Origin: CAWIVJ01 sp963839525
Lineage (GTDB): Bacteria > Cyanobacteriota > Vampirovibrionia > Gastranaerophilales > Gastranaerophilaceae
Direction of reading: 5' to 3'
Length of the DNA stretch: 64,000 nucleotides
NCBI GenBank assembly: GCA_963839525.1
Contig: CAWIVJ010000005.1
Location: 666,891-730,890, forward strand
Positions within the stretch are counted from its first letter, which is position 1; the number at the start of each line of letters is the position of its first letter. Positions 18,054-26,329 of this stretch are shown piece by piece. The notes under the pieces were generated by a model. That model saw only the letters and a list, made by a program, of their open reading frames with translations, was not told the origin of the DNA and made no database searches. The position numbers and the translations under genes were made by a program.

Positions 18054-18057
18054 GAAA
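17135..18057 (+). repeat. near-identical direct repeat, unit 1 (DAHP synthase)
   Basis: A 923-bp tract repeated at 18245-19167 with an offset of 1110 bp. Only five single-base differences were found by direct comparison, all silent. Identity begins inside codon 32 and ends 4 bp after the stop codon. Outside these limits the two loci diverge sharply. Confidence 0.95.
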
Positions 18058-18090
18058 AAACTCATAAATCTTCCCTTTTTCGTTACATTT

Positions 18091-18119
18091 TTGCCTCAAA
18101 AACTCTGCTTATCTATAAT
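18091..18119 (+). promoter_or_regulatory. promoter of the second DAHP synthase
   Basis: TTGCCT (18091-18096), 17 bp, then TATAAT (18114-18119), 30 nt upstream of the ATG with AAAGGAG between. Copy 2 therefore has its own promoter and is not simply read from copy 1. Confidence 0.6.
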
Positions 18120-18149
18120 ATAAATTGTATTTTAAAAAAGGAGATAAAA

Positions 18150-19163
18150 ATGTTAATCGTAATGGCGCCCGGAGCAAGTAATAAACAAATTATTAATATA
18201 AAAGATTTTGTTGAAAAAAAAGGTTTTGCCGCACATATTATTCATGGAGAAATGCACACAGTAATCGGCGCAGTAGGCGAAAAAGTCATTGACCCGAGAG
18301 AAATAGAACTTTTAGAAGGCGTAAAAGAAGTAATAAGAATAACTTCAAACTACAAACTTTCAAGTAGAGTTTTTCAACCTGAAGACACTGTTATAACGGT
18401 CAACGGTATCAAATTCGGCGGTAATAATTTAGGACTTATTGCCGGTCCCTGCACAGTTGAAAGCTATGAACAAATGGATAAAACCGCAGCAGCTCTCAAA
18501 AAATCAGGTGTGAAAATTCTAAGAGGCGGAGCTTTTAAACCCAGAACTTCTCCTTATTCTTTTCAGGGACTTGGAGAAGAAGGGCTTGAAATAATAAGAG
18601 AAGTTGCTGATAAGTACAAAATGGCAGTTACTTCCGAAGTTATGGAAATTTCTCAAATTCCTTTATTTGAAAAATATGTTGATATTTTGCAAGTAGGCGC
18701 GAGAAATATGCAGAATTTCAACCTGCTCAAAGAACTGGGACAGATTAGAAAGCCTGTGATGATAAAAAGGGGTCTTTCGGCCACCTTTGAAGAGTGGTTA
18801 ATGTCGGCAGAATACATCATGGCAGGCGGAAACCGAGAAGTTATGCTTTGTGAAAGAGGCATAAGAACATTTGAAAGAGTTACCAGAAATACTCTGGATT
18901 TATCAGCTATCCCTGTTATTAAAAAAATCAGCCATCTGCCTATTTTAATAGATCCAAGCCATGGAACAGGTTTAAGGGATAAGGTTGTGCCTATGTCCAG
19001 AGCCTCCGTAGCAGCAGGTTGCGACGGTTTGATTATTGAGGTTCACTATGACCCTGATACAGCTCTTTGTGACGGTGCACAATCATTATATCCGGAACAA
19101 TACAGCAAGCTTTATCATGATATTAAAAAAATTGCTCCCATTGTAAGTAAAAAGGTGTTGTAA
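18150..19163 (+). CDS. aroF: DAHP synthase (type I-beta), copy 2
   Basis: A second 337-aa DAHP synthase with the same TIM-barrel core and motifs as copy 1, and identical in protein sequence from residue 33 onward. Only the beginning differs: MLIVMAPGASNKQIINIKDF, then VEKKGFAAHIIH. The ribosome site is AAAGGAG. It lies 96 bp after copy 1 with its own promoter. The silent-only differences in the catalytic part, beside a diverged N-terminus, fit recent gene conversion between older paralogues better than simple recent duplication. The two may be isoenzymes with different allosteric inhibitors, as is common for DAHP synthases. Confidence 0.95.
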   Translation: MLIVMAPGASNKQIINIKDFVEKKGFAAHIIHGEMHTVIGAVGEKVIDPREIELLEGVKEVIRITSNYKLSSRVFQPEDTVITVNGIKFGGNNLGLIAGPCTVESYEQMDKTAAALKKSGVKILRGGAFKPRTSPYSFQGLGEEGLEIIREVADKYKMAVTSEVMEISQIPLFEKYVDILQVGARNMQNFNLLKELGQIRKPVMIKRGLSATFEEWLMSAEYIMAGGNREVMLCERGIRTFERVTRNTLDLSAIPVIKKISHLPILIDPSHGTGLRDKVVPMSRASVAAGCDGLIIEVHYDPDTALCDGAQSLYPEQYSKLYHDIKKIAPIVSKKVL

Positions 19164-19167
19164 GAAA
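18245..19167 (+). repeat. near-identical direct repeat, unit 2 (DAHP synthase)
   Basis: Partner of the unit at 17135-18057. The same limits apply: it starts within codon 32 and ends in TAAGAAA after the stop. Misassembly or recombination between the units would delete exactly one hybrid gene. Confidence 0.95.
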
Positions 19168-19356
19168 GCTAACATAAAAGAAGTTATAAACCCTTGTGTG
19201 TTAAAATTTAAAGATATAATCTTACTTATTATTTCCTTACGCAGCCTGCCAGACAGCGGTTATTGTCATAACCCTGAGAAAAGGTAATCATCACCGTCTC
19301 TGTCTATCAATGTATCATTTCCAAAATCTTTAATACAAATAGAGGATAAAAATACT

Positions 19357-19896
19357 TTATTTTACTAAATCTTGAATCTCTTTAAAATGAGGATTTTTAG
19401 CATCTTTTAACCATTCAAATAAAACTATCTCAAGACAAGAGATTTTTGCTCCGTTTTGATGCATAATTTCTATTCCCTGTTTGAATTCGTATTTATTTCT
19501 GCTTGCACAGGCATCTTTTACAATATAAACTTCATATCCTTCTCTAATAAGATCTTCTGTTGTTTGATGCACACAAACATGGGTTTCTATACCGCAAATT
19601 ACAATTTGTTTTTTATTATATGATTTTAAAATATCTGTGAACCCGGGTTCTTTTAATGCGGAAAAAGACGTTTTTTCTATTACTGAAACGTCTTTAGCTA
19701 AATTTTGTGTAACTTTTTCAACTGTAAGACCTAAACCTTTTGAATATTGTTGTGTTAAAATAGTTGGAACTTTAAGAATACTTGCAGCTTTAGCTAAAAC
19801 AGAAGCTCTTTTTACAACAACGTCTTTATCAAGAAGATTAACAAGTTTTTCTTGTAGATCAATTATCAATAAAAGACTGTTTTCTTTATCTAACAT
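19357..19896 (-). CDS. isochorismatase-family cysteine hydrolase
   Basis: A 179-aa hydrolase of the isochorismatase/nicotinamidase superfamily. The catalytic triad is present: Asp13 (LLIIDLQEKL), Lys75 (VIEKTSFSAL) and Cys108 (GIETHVCVHQTTEDL), with the cis-peptide region before Cys. The length and the ETHVC motif match the YcaC/PncA-like group, whose substrates vary (nicotinamide, isochorismate, N-carbamoyl compounds). The substrate cannot be told. It starts 1 bp after the receiver/GGDEF-like gene and is the last gene of the long minus-strand run from wecG. Confidence 0.88.
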   Translation of the reverse strand: MLDKENSLLLIIDLQEKLVNLLDKDVVVKRASVLAKAASILKVPTILTQQYSKGLGLTVEKVTQNLAKDVSVIEKTSFSALKEPGFTDILKSYNKKQIVICGIETHVCVHQTTEDLIREGYEVYIVKDACASRNKYEFKQGIEIMHQNGAKISCLEIVLFEWLKDAKNPHFKEIQDLVK

Positions 19897-19897
19897 G

Positions 19898-21154
19898 TTA
19901 ATCCTGCTCCGTATTATTTTTAAATTCTTGAATAAAGTCTTCTAGAATTTGTGTTAATCTTTTTTCGTCAAGTTCTGTCATATCAAGGTTGATTCGTTTA
20001 TTTTCAGGACTATCTAATCCTTCATGGATTACATCAATGTTAATTTTTGAAAATCCGGGGTAAGTTATTTTAAGCCCGCTCATTTTATCAGCTTTTTTTA
20101 AAATAAATGCACTTAAAGTTGAATTCGAATATTGTTCAATTTTTGTTTCAAAAAGCTTTTCTTCGTATAATTTTTGTATCTGGAAAAAGACCGGAGCGAT
20201 AACTTTTTCAAGCTTTTTATTGAAGGCTTGTTTAAATAGCTTAAAGTTTTTTTGAGAAGTATTGATTTTTTCAAGCCAATTATCCGAAGAATCTTTTTCT
20301 TCTTCGCTTACAATAACCAAGTCCTGATTAGTATTTTCAGCTTCAATCAAAGCATTTAACAAATCTTTTTTTAAGGTTTCAAATGATTTTTCTCCAATAT
20401 TACTTACACTGGCATTAATTTTATATTGCTCTCCTGCTATACGTTTAATTTTTTCCAAAACGCAGAAAGCTCCTTTTAACTGTGTTTCTTCCAGCAGCAA
20501 ATAAAATCTGTTCGCATCACCATGTAATATTAAATCTGAATTTCTTGTTGAACTTTTTATTGATTTTGCAAGATGAAGCGGGTTCAATTTAGTTTTGCTT
20601 TCTTCGCTTGTAGAAATTAATATTAATATTCCTTCTGTTTTAGTTTCTCTTAACTTTTCAAATTCATTTTCCAATATTTTTTCACAGTACTTATTAGTAT
20701 AAAAACCTGTTTCTTTATCTATAACATCTAGTTCTTCAAGAAGATTATTTTGTTTGTGAATTATATCCATATAAGCATTTTTTTTCAAGCCCCATATTGT
20801 TCTTATTAATATTTCCGCATCATCGGCATTTAACATTAAATAATCTGTTATTCCCTCTTCATAAGCATTTAACAATAAATCTTGATTATATTTGTCCAAA
20901 ATTAATAAAACAGATATATTTTTTGTTTTCTGTTCGCTCCTTAACGCTTTTACAAGTTCTAAACATTTGGTTTTTTCTTCTGCACAATATATTAAAACCA
21001 CTTCGGGAAGAATATTTTTAATTTTTTCAACAGCATTTGAGTAATCAGTTGTTAAAATATTATCAACTTCTCTTAATAAAATTAATTTAGGTTTTAAAAT
21101 CTCTGCAATGTTACTATCGTCTGTCACTAAAATTATACTATTTTCAACAGGCAT
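19898..21154 (-). CDS. degenerate receiver/GGDEF-like signalling protein
   Basis: A 418-aa protein. Residues 6-125 fold like a response-regulator receiver (IILVTDDSNIAEILKP, then PEVVLIYCAEEKTKCLELVK). The usual phospho-acceptor Asp after the third strand is replaced by Tyr-Cys, so normal phosphorylation is unlikely. Residues ~145-290 resemble a GGDEF domain (DKETGFYTNKYCEKILENEF, SSTRNSDLILHGDANRFYLLL), but the GGDEF signature has become ANRFY, so no cyclase activity is expected. The C-terminal ~120 residues are unrecognised. It sits directly after an HDOD gene and is probably a partner in the same signalling module. The domain calls are by pattern and need a profile search. Confidence 0.6.
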   Translation of the reverse strand: MPVENSIILVTDDSNIAEILKPKLILLREVDNILTTDYSNAVEKIKNILPEVVLIYCAEEKTKCLELVKALRSEQKTKNISVLLILDKYNQDLLLNAYEEGITDYLMLNADDAEILIRTIWGLKKNAYMDIIHKQNNLLEELDVIDKETGFYTNKYCEKILENEFEKLRETKTEGILILISTSEESKTKLNPLHLAKSIKSSTRNSDLILHGDANRFYLLLEETQLKGAFCVLEKIKRIAGEQYKINASVSNIGEKSFETLKKDLLNALIEAENTNQDLVIVSEEEKDSSDNWLEKINTSQKNFKLFKQAFNKKLEKVIAPVFFQIQKLYEEKLFETKIEQYSNSTLSAFILKKADKMSGLKITYPGFSKINIDVIHEGLDSPENKRINLDMTELDEKRLTQILEDFIQEFKNNTEQD

Positions 21155-21169
21155 AATCTCCCTTTCCGA

Positions 21170-21970
21170 TTAATTTGATAATTCATTTAGAAGTATTTGT
21201 GCTCTTGTGTTAATATTTTCTTTTAAAATTTGAAGTTGATCGATTTGAATATTTAAATTTCCCATAACATTTTTATCTATATTGTCGCTTTCAAAATTTT
21301 CCTGAACAAGCAAATCTACAAAATATACTAAAGCGCAGGCTATAGGCATAGAAGACAAATTGGGAGTATGATGGTATTTAACAGTGTTATTTATCAATAA
21401 AGGCAACTGCCATCTTTTAGTCAAAAGACTTCCCATTTGACAATGATTAGTTCCAAAATATGCTTGTTCTATTTCAAGGATGTTTGCATTAGTTTTTGCT
21501 GTTTCTTTAACTTTTTCATAAAGTTTTGCGTCTTTTAGTTTTAGAATTACTTTTCCTAAATCATGCAAAAATCCAACAACAAAAGCCTCATCAGGATCCA
21601 TAACTTTTAAATATTTTGCAATATATTCACAACCCACAGCAGTAGTTATTGAATGTGTCCAAAGTTCTTTATCGCCTTGATTAGTTAACATAGGTTTCAT
21701 TGCTACTGTCATGATTATATTTTTTGCTTTTAACATGCCAATAAGCGAAATGGCTCTTGTAATGGATGTTATTTGTTGAGGAAAACCATAATAAGCGGAA
21801 TTTACAAGAGTCAGAACTTTTGTACTTAAAGATTGATCATAGCTGATTATTTTAGCTAACTCTTTTAAACTGGATTCTGGATCTTTCATTACACTTAAAG
21901 CATGCTTAATTACATTAGGCATTGCCGGAAATTCTTTAAAATTATTAAGAATATCATTCATGTTGTACAT
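21170..21970 (-). CDS. HDOD-domain signalling protein
   Basis: A 266-aa single-domain HDOD protein, an HD-related output domain found in many bacterial signalling systems and usually without shown phosphohydrolase activity. It begins FKEFPAMPNVIKHALSVMKD, with the typical SSLKELAKIISYDQSLSTKV and LVNSAYYGFPQQITSITRAI, and later FLHDLGKVILKL, where the HD pair is kept. A GTG-rich spacer with AGGTG gives the ribosome site. It begins 3 bp after the ftsX stop, so it appears tied to the division operon. Confidence 0.88.
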   Translation of the reverse strand: MYNMNDILNNFKEFPAMPNVIKHALSVMKDPESSLKELAKIISYDQSLSTKVLTLVNSAYYGFPQQITSITRAISLIGMLKAKNIIMTVAMKPMLTNQGDKELWTHSITTAVGCEYIAKYLKVMDPDEAFVVGFLHDLGKVILKLKDAKLYEKVKETAKTNANILEIEQAYFGTNHCQMGSLLTKRWQLPLLINNTVKYHHTPNLSSMPIACALVYFVDLLVQENFESDNIDKNVMGNLNIQIDQLQILKENINTRAQILLNELSN

Positions 21971-21973
21971 ATT

Positions 21974-22883
21974 TTACACCTGAAGATGTTTTTTAATTGA
22001 TAAAAAGCTGCCGCCGGCACCGAATAATATACCTAAGAAAAACATAGTTGTAACAACGATATTGCCTGCAAATAGCGGTGTCGGGATAAGGAAAAATTTG
22101 TGAATATTATTAAGCATATTTTGAACAATATTTAGAGGAATTAAAGCAACAGTTGAGCCCAAAAAACCATATAATGCTCCTTGCATAATCAGAGGAATTT
22201 TAATGTACCAGTTGCTTACACCCATAAGACGCATAATTTCAATTTCATCTTTCCTTGATTGGATTACAAGTTGAATTGTATTATTAATTATAGTTATTGT
22301 CAAAGCAGCAACAATAATCACAACCAAGACAGTTGTGGTATTTACAACATTGATTTAAAAATTGGATTTTTTTTGCAATTTCTTGTGCATAACTCATATC
22401 AGAAACAACAGGAAGTTTCTTTACTTGCCCAAAGACAGAATTGATATTTTCGGGTTTATCAACTTTTACATGAAGTGTATCAGGAAGAGGGTTTTCTATA
22501 TCCGGAATTTCTATTTCCCGTTTTAAATCCCGCCATGATTTTTCTTTGGGAATAATTCTTACTCTTTGCACATGATCAAATTTTTTAATTATTTTGCCGG
22601 CGTCTTTAGCATTAGCGTTTGGTTTAAGATAAACCGAAATTTCAAGAACATTTCCCAATTCATGCGCAAAAGCGGAAATAGAAAGAGTAGTTCTGAATAA
22701 AGCTCCGAAAATAGTTAGTATTGCTGCTATTGTTGTAATGATTATTATATTAACAATTCCGGTTCTTTTCAAATCATTCAATGTTTCCATTGTTATTCTG
22801 TACACAATCCGCAACTCTGTAAGCCAGTCTTTCGGAATATGTTTTTTAACTTTTTTCTTTATACCTTGTTTACTGTTGCTCAT
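21974..22883 (-). pseudogene. ftsX: cell-division protein FtsX, interrupted by a single-base frameshift
   Basis: Membrane partner of FtsE that controls septal peptidoglycan hydrolases. The first frame encodes the N-terminal cytoplasmic tail, TM1 (IVNIIIITTIAAILTIFGAL) and the extracellular domain, up to IAKKIQFLNQ. The second frame encodes TM2-TM4 (LVVIIVAALTITIINNTIQ, MRLMGVSNWYIKIPLIMQG and GNIVVTTMFFLGILFGAGG). Removing one A near 22350-22356 (a TTTAAAAA run) joins them as IQFLINVVNTTTVLVV in a 302-aa protein of normal size. All FtsX landmarks are intact, so a sequencing indel is as likely as real loss. It overlaps ftsE by 14 bp. Confidence 0.88.
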
Positions 22884-23550
22884 AAGTACCTGCTTGAATA
22901 TCCCTTAAAATTTCACTATCTTCAAGGGTAATAACTCTTTTTCTAAAATAATCAACCATTGCTGAATCGTGTGTTGAAACTATAACGGTAATTCCGCGCT
23001 GATTAATCTGATCAAGAATTTGCATAACTTCCATTGAATTTTTGGGATCCAGATTCCCTGTAGGTTCATCCGCAATTAAAAGCGGAGGACCGTTTACAAT
23101 AGCTCTTGCTATGCTGACCCTTTGCTGTTCACCGCCTGAAAGTTCAGAAGGTTTTGCTTTAATTTTATCTGAAAGACCTACAATTTTAAGCGCTCCTAAA
23201 ACTCTTGCATTAATTTCTTTTGTGCTTATGCCCAGAGTTCTTATTACATAGGCTACATTATCATATACAGATTGATTTTGAAGCAATTTATAATCCTGAA
23301 ATACAATTCCCATGCAAGCTCTAAGATTTGGAACTTTATCACTGGGTAAATTGGCAATATTTATACCACCTATCATAACAGTTCCGGAAGAGGGAGTTTC
23401 TTCTTTATATAAAAGTTTCATTAAAGTTGATTTACCTGCTCCTGAAGCACCTACGATAAAAACAAATTCACCTGATAAAATATCTAGATTAATATTTTTT
23501 AGTGCATAGTTATTTTTATATTTTTTGGTTACGGAACGTAATTGAATCAT
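22870..23550 (-). CDS. ftsE: cell-division ATP-binding protein FtsE
   Basis: ATPase of the FtsEX complex at the division septum. It has 226 aa with Walker A GASGAGKS, Q-loop VFQDYKLLQNQSVYDNV, signature LSGGEQQRVSIARA, Walker B LLIADEPTGNLDP and H-loop STHD. VFQDYKLL is characteristic of FtsE. Its ATG overlaps the stop of the transketolase C-terminal gene (ATGA), so it is translationally coupled to it, an unusual neighbour for a division gene. Confidence 0.96.
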   Translation of the reverse strand: MIQLRSVTKKYKNNYALKNINLDILSGEFVFIVGASGAGKSTLMKLLYKEETPSSGTVMIGGINIANLPSDKVPNLRACMGIVFQDYKLLQNQSVYDNVAYVIRTLGISTKEINARVLGALKIVGLSDKIKAKPSELSGGEQQRVSIARAIVNGPPLLIADEPTGNLDPKNSMEVMQILDQINQRGITVIVSTHDSAMVDYFRKRVITLEDSEILRDIQAGTYEQQ

Positions 23551-24497
23551 TTTATTTCTTTCAGTTTCTTCTCTATTTTTTGGGCTAATTTTTCGGAGGA
23601 TAGTCCGTAAAATTCCACTAATTTGCGTTGTTCTCCGCTTTGTCCAAACTCATCGTTAATTCCTATCCTATAAACAGAAGTCGGTTTGTTTTCACTTAGA
23701 ACTTCGCAAACAGCGCTTCCCAATCCGCCTATTATTGAATGGTTCTCGACTGTAACTACGAAACCCGTTTCTTCAGCTCCCTCTAATATTATATCATTAT
23801 CGAGCGGTTTGACAACAGGAAGGTGAATTATTTGAGCCTCAATCCCTGACTTTTCAAGGATATCAGCGCATTCAATAACTTCCGCAAGTGTTTCTCCATT
23901 GGTTACAATCGTAACATCTTTTCCCTGACGTAAAATCTTGCCTTTTAAATCAAATTTATAATTTTCATCAAAAATATCAGGGATATTTGTTCTTGCAATC
24001 CTTATATACATTGGTCCTTTATGGTTTGCAGCATATTTAATCGCTTCTTCACATTCTTTGCAGTCAGCAGGAACAATTACTGTCATATGAGGAATATTTC
24101 TCATTAAAGCAACATCTTCCAACGCCTGATGACTTGCTCCGTCTTCTCCAACAGTTATTCCGCCATGAGTTGCAACTATTTTTACATTAAATTGTGAATA
24201 ACAAATGGAATTTCGAATCTGATCATAGGTTCTTCCTGTTGCAAACATAGCAAAAGTTGACGCAAAGGGTATTTTACCTTGGCTTGCAAGCCCTGCTGCC
24301 GTTGCCATCATATCCTGTTCGGCTATTCCCATGTTAAAAAATCTTTCCGGAAATTCTTTTCCAAACATTGCAGTTTGTGTTGAACATGCCAAATCAGCAT
24401 CTAAAACAACAATATTTTTGTTTGTTTTGCCTAATTCTACCAGGGTTTTTCCATATGCAGACCGTATAGAACATGTTTTTTCTCTGTTTATTACCAT
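23547..24497 (-). CDS. transketolase, C-terminal subunit
   Basis: The pyrimidine-binding and C-terminal half of a two-gene transketolase (TPP-dependent two-carbon transfer in the pentose-phosphate pathway). It has 316 aa. It begins SIRSAYGKTLVELGKTNKNI and carries the PYR-domain segment FNMGIAEQDMMATAAGLA, where the Glu activates TPP, then ATHGGITVGEDGASHQA. I use the ATG at 24497, which has an AAAGGG site. An earlier in-frame ATG adds an unconserved leader. It supplies erythrose 4-phosphate, the co-substrate of the DAHP synthases in this window. Confidence 0.93.
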   Translation of the reverse strand: MVINREKTCSIRSAYGKTLVELGKTNKNIVVLDADLACSTQTAMFGKEFPERFFNMGIAEQDMMATAAGLASQGKIPFASTFAMFATGRTYDQIRNSICYSQFNVKIVATHGGITVGEDGASHQALEDVALMRNIPHMTVIVPADCKECEEAIKYAANHKGPMYIRIARTNIPDIFDENYKFDLKGKILRQGKDVTIVTNGETLAEVIECADILEKSGIEAQIIHLPVVKPLDNDIILEGAEETGFVVTVENHSIIGGLGSAVCEVLSENKPTSVYRIGINDEFGQSGEQRKLVEFYGLSSEKLAQKIEKKLKEIK

Positions 24498-24605
24498 TTT
24501 AAGCCCTTTTTCATTTGGTGCAAAAATGCACAATATCTCCCAAAAATATTATACCAAGAATAACATCATATGTAAAAAAACACAGGTTAAGAAATGTAAA
24601 AAAGC

Positions 24606-25421
24606 CTATTTTAACTCCTCTAGTGCTTTTTGACAATCTTCGTCGCAGGGAGCTTTTCCATGCCAGCCGCATTTGTTTTCCATAAAACTTACGCCTTTGC
24701 CCTTTGTGGTGTTCGCTATTATTGCTGTTGGTTTATCAGATTTTTTAGATTTTTCTAATGTAGTGTAAAGCTGTTCGATATTATGACCGTCAATGATTTT
24801 TACCTCCCAGCCAAAAGCCTCCAATTTTTTATCCAACGGATTAAGATTTTTAATTTGCTCTGTTGTTCCGTCAATTTGAAGGTGATTTCTGTCAATTATT
24901 GCCGTTAAATTGTTTAAATTACGGTGAGAGGCAGTCATAAACGCTTCCCAAATATTTCCTTCCTGAAGTTCGCCGTCGCCTAAAAGAGCAAAAACATGCG
25001 CAGGATTCTTATCCAGCTTCAAAGCCATTGCAATTCCGCAAGCAATTGAAAGCCCTTGTCCTAATGAACCTGTTGAAACTTCTATTCCGGGTAAGTAATG
25101 CGCTGCAGGATGTCCTTGCAATCTTGAGCCCAGAGTTCTAAAAGTCATTAATTCATCTTCCGAAAAATAACCTTTTTGAGCTAATACAGCATATAAAGTT
25201 GCACTGGCATGACCTTTTGACAAAACAAATCTGTCACGTTCATTATGATTAGGCGATTTATCCCATTCGGGATAATTTTTCATAACTTTTTCATATAAAA
25301 CAGTTAAGATTTCAACTGAAGAAAGCCCTCCGCCCGGGTGGCCGGATTTAGCATAATGTATCATTTTAATAACATTGCATCTTACGTTTTTACATTTTTG
25401 TTCAATTTCTGTTTTGTTCAT
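24606..25421 (-). CDS. transketolase, N-terminal subunit
   Basis: TPP-pyrophosphate-binding half of the split transketolase, 271 aa. It shows HYAKSGHPGGGLSSVEILTV, RFVLSKGHASATLYAVLAQK, HPAAHYLPGIEVSTGSLGQG and the TPP motif GDGELQEGNIWEAFMTA with IDRNHLQIDG. It lies 108 bp upstream of the C-terminal subunit gene on the same strand. Splitting into two chains is a regular variant in bacteria and archaea and is not a frameshift. Confidence 0.94.
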   Translation of the reverse strand: MNKTEIEQKCKNVRCNVIKMIHYAKSGHPGGGLSSVEILTVLYEKVMKNYPEWDKSPNHNERDRFVLSKGHASATLYAVLAQKGYFSEDELMTFRTLGSRLQGHPAAHYLPGIEVSTGSLGQGLSIACGIAMALKLDKNPAHVFALLGDGELQEGNIWEAFMTASHRNLNNLTAIIDRNHLQIDGTTEQIKNLNPLDKKLEAFGWEVKIIDGHNIEQLYTTLEKSKKSDKPTAIIANTTKGKGVSFMENKCGWHGKAPCDEDCQKALEELK

Positions 25422-25455
25422 TATTTAATCCTTCTTCTGCTTGGCTAATTAATTC

Positions 25456-26178
25456 TCATTTTTTACTCAATATTACTCTGAATAAAAACCTTGGTAAAGT
25501 CGGAAAAATCCGTTTAATTCGCTGTGGTTCTTTTATAGTCCTATAAAGCCATTCAAGACCTAATTTTTGATAAATTTCAGGTGCTCTTTGGACTTCTCCG
25601 GACCAAATATCAAAACTTCCGCCGACTCCTATCATAACTGCTTGCGGCAAAAGGCTTCTTGCTTCTTTAATAAAATCTTCCTGCTTTGGTGAGCCTAAGG
25701 CGACTAAAACAAGATTTGGAGATTTTTCTTTTAATTCCGTTAAAATTTTTCCCCTGTCATTAAAATAACCGTCTTTTGAATATACAAGATTTAATCTTTT
25801 AAACCCGGATTGCAAATTATTTGTGGTTTTTTTCAATATATGCGGTCTTGCTCCAATCAAGGCAACGGAAAATTTATTTTTTGCACATTCTTCAATTAAT
25901 CTATAGCTAAATTCTATACCGGCAATTCTTTGTATATTAATGCCTTTAATTTTTAATGCTATTTCAACTCCTACACCGTCAGGAATAACCAGATCGGCAT
26001 TTCGTAAAATCTCTGCAAATTCAGGTTTTTTTAACCCAAATTCAATCATTTCAGGATTAATTGTAACAATTTGGCCGCCTTTTTTTGATTTAATTAAATT
26101 TAATGCATAATTAACAGCATCTTCGAAGCCAAAAACATCAACATCAAGCCCCAATAATTTAACAGTTTTTCTCTCCAT
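25456..26178 (-). CDS. WecG/TagA/CpsF-family glycosyltransferase
   Basis: A GT26 enzyme that transfers N-acetylmannosamine or its uronic acid onto a lipid-linked sugar in cell-surface polymer synthesis. The 240-aa length is normal. It shows TINPEMIEFGLKKPEFAEIL, ADLVIPDGVGVEIALKI (the catalytic-region Asp), RIAGIEFSYRLIEE, LGSPKQEDFIKEA, GVGGSFDIWSGEVQRAPEIY and GLEWLYRTIKEPQRIKRI. It lies 34 bp upstream of the transketolase genes and is probably the first gene of that run. The acceptor cannot be told. Confidence 0.9.
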   Translation of the reverse strand: MERKTVKLLGLDVDVFGFEDAVNYALNLIKSKKGGQIVTINPEMIEFGLKKPEFAEILRNADLVIPDGVGVEIALKIKGINIQRIAGIEFSYRLIEECAKNKFSVALIGARPHILKKTTNNLQSGFKRLNLVYSKDGYFNDRGKILTELKEKSPNLVLVALGSPKQEDFIKEARSLLPQAVMIGVGGSFDIWSGEVQRAPEIYQKLGLEWLYRTIKEPQRIKRIFPTLPRFLFRVILSKK

Positions 26179-26258
26179 AGCAGAATTATACTTGAAGAAT
26201 TACTTCTAGTAAAGAATTTGAATATAAATGTAATTTTTATTTACTTATTTTTCCTTTT

Positions 26259-26318
26259 TGTCATCTCGCAGCATGAAATAAAGTAAATTTGCGTTAATTG
26301 AGAATATGCGGGATGACA
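26259..26318. repeat. intergenic inverted repeat
   Basis: TGTCATCTCGCA (26259-26270) and TGCGGGATGACA (26307-26318) pair at 11 of 12 positions around a 36-nt AT-rich loop. It is a REP-like intergenic hairpin between wecG and hydE. The GGATGA/TCATC core recurs in the patch after 37195. Confidence 0.5.
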
Positions 26319-26329
26319 GGATTTGTTTA

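Noticed and set aside
19239..19330. Minus-strand stretch reading FGNDTLIDRDGDDYLFSG, like a calcium-binding repeat
   Set aside because: Only about 20 residues before a stop, no start codon and no ribosome site. A short remnant at best, too little to annotate.
24498..24605. Transketolase as a frameshifted single gene
   Set aside because: The two halves are separated by 108 bp with separate starts and ribosome sites. Two-gene transketolases are a normal form.
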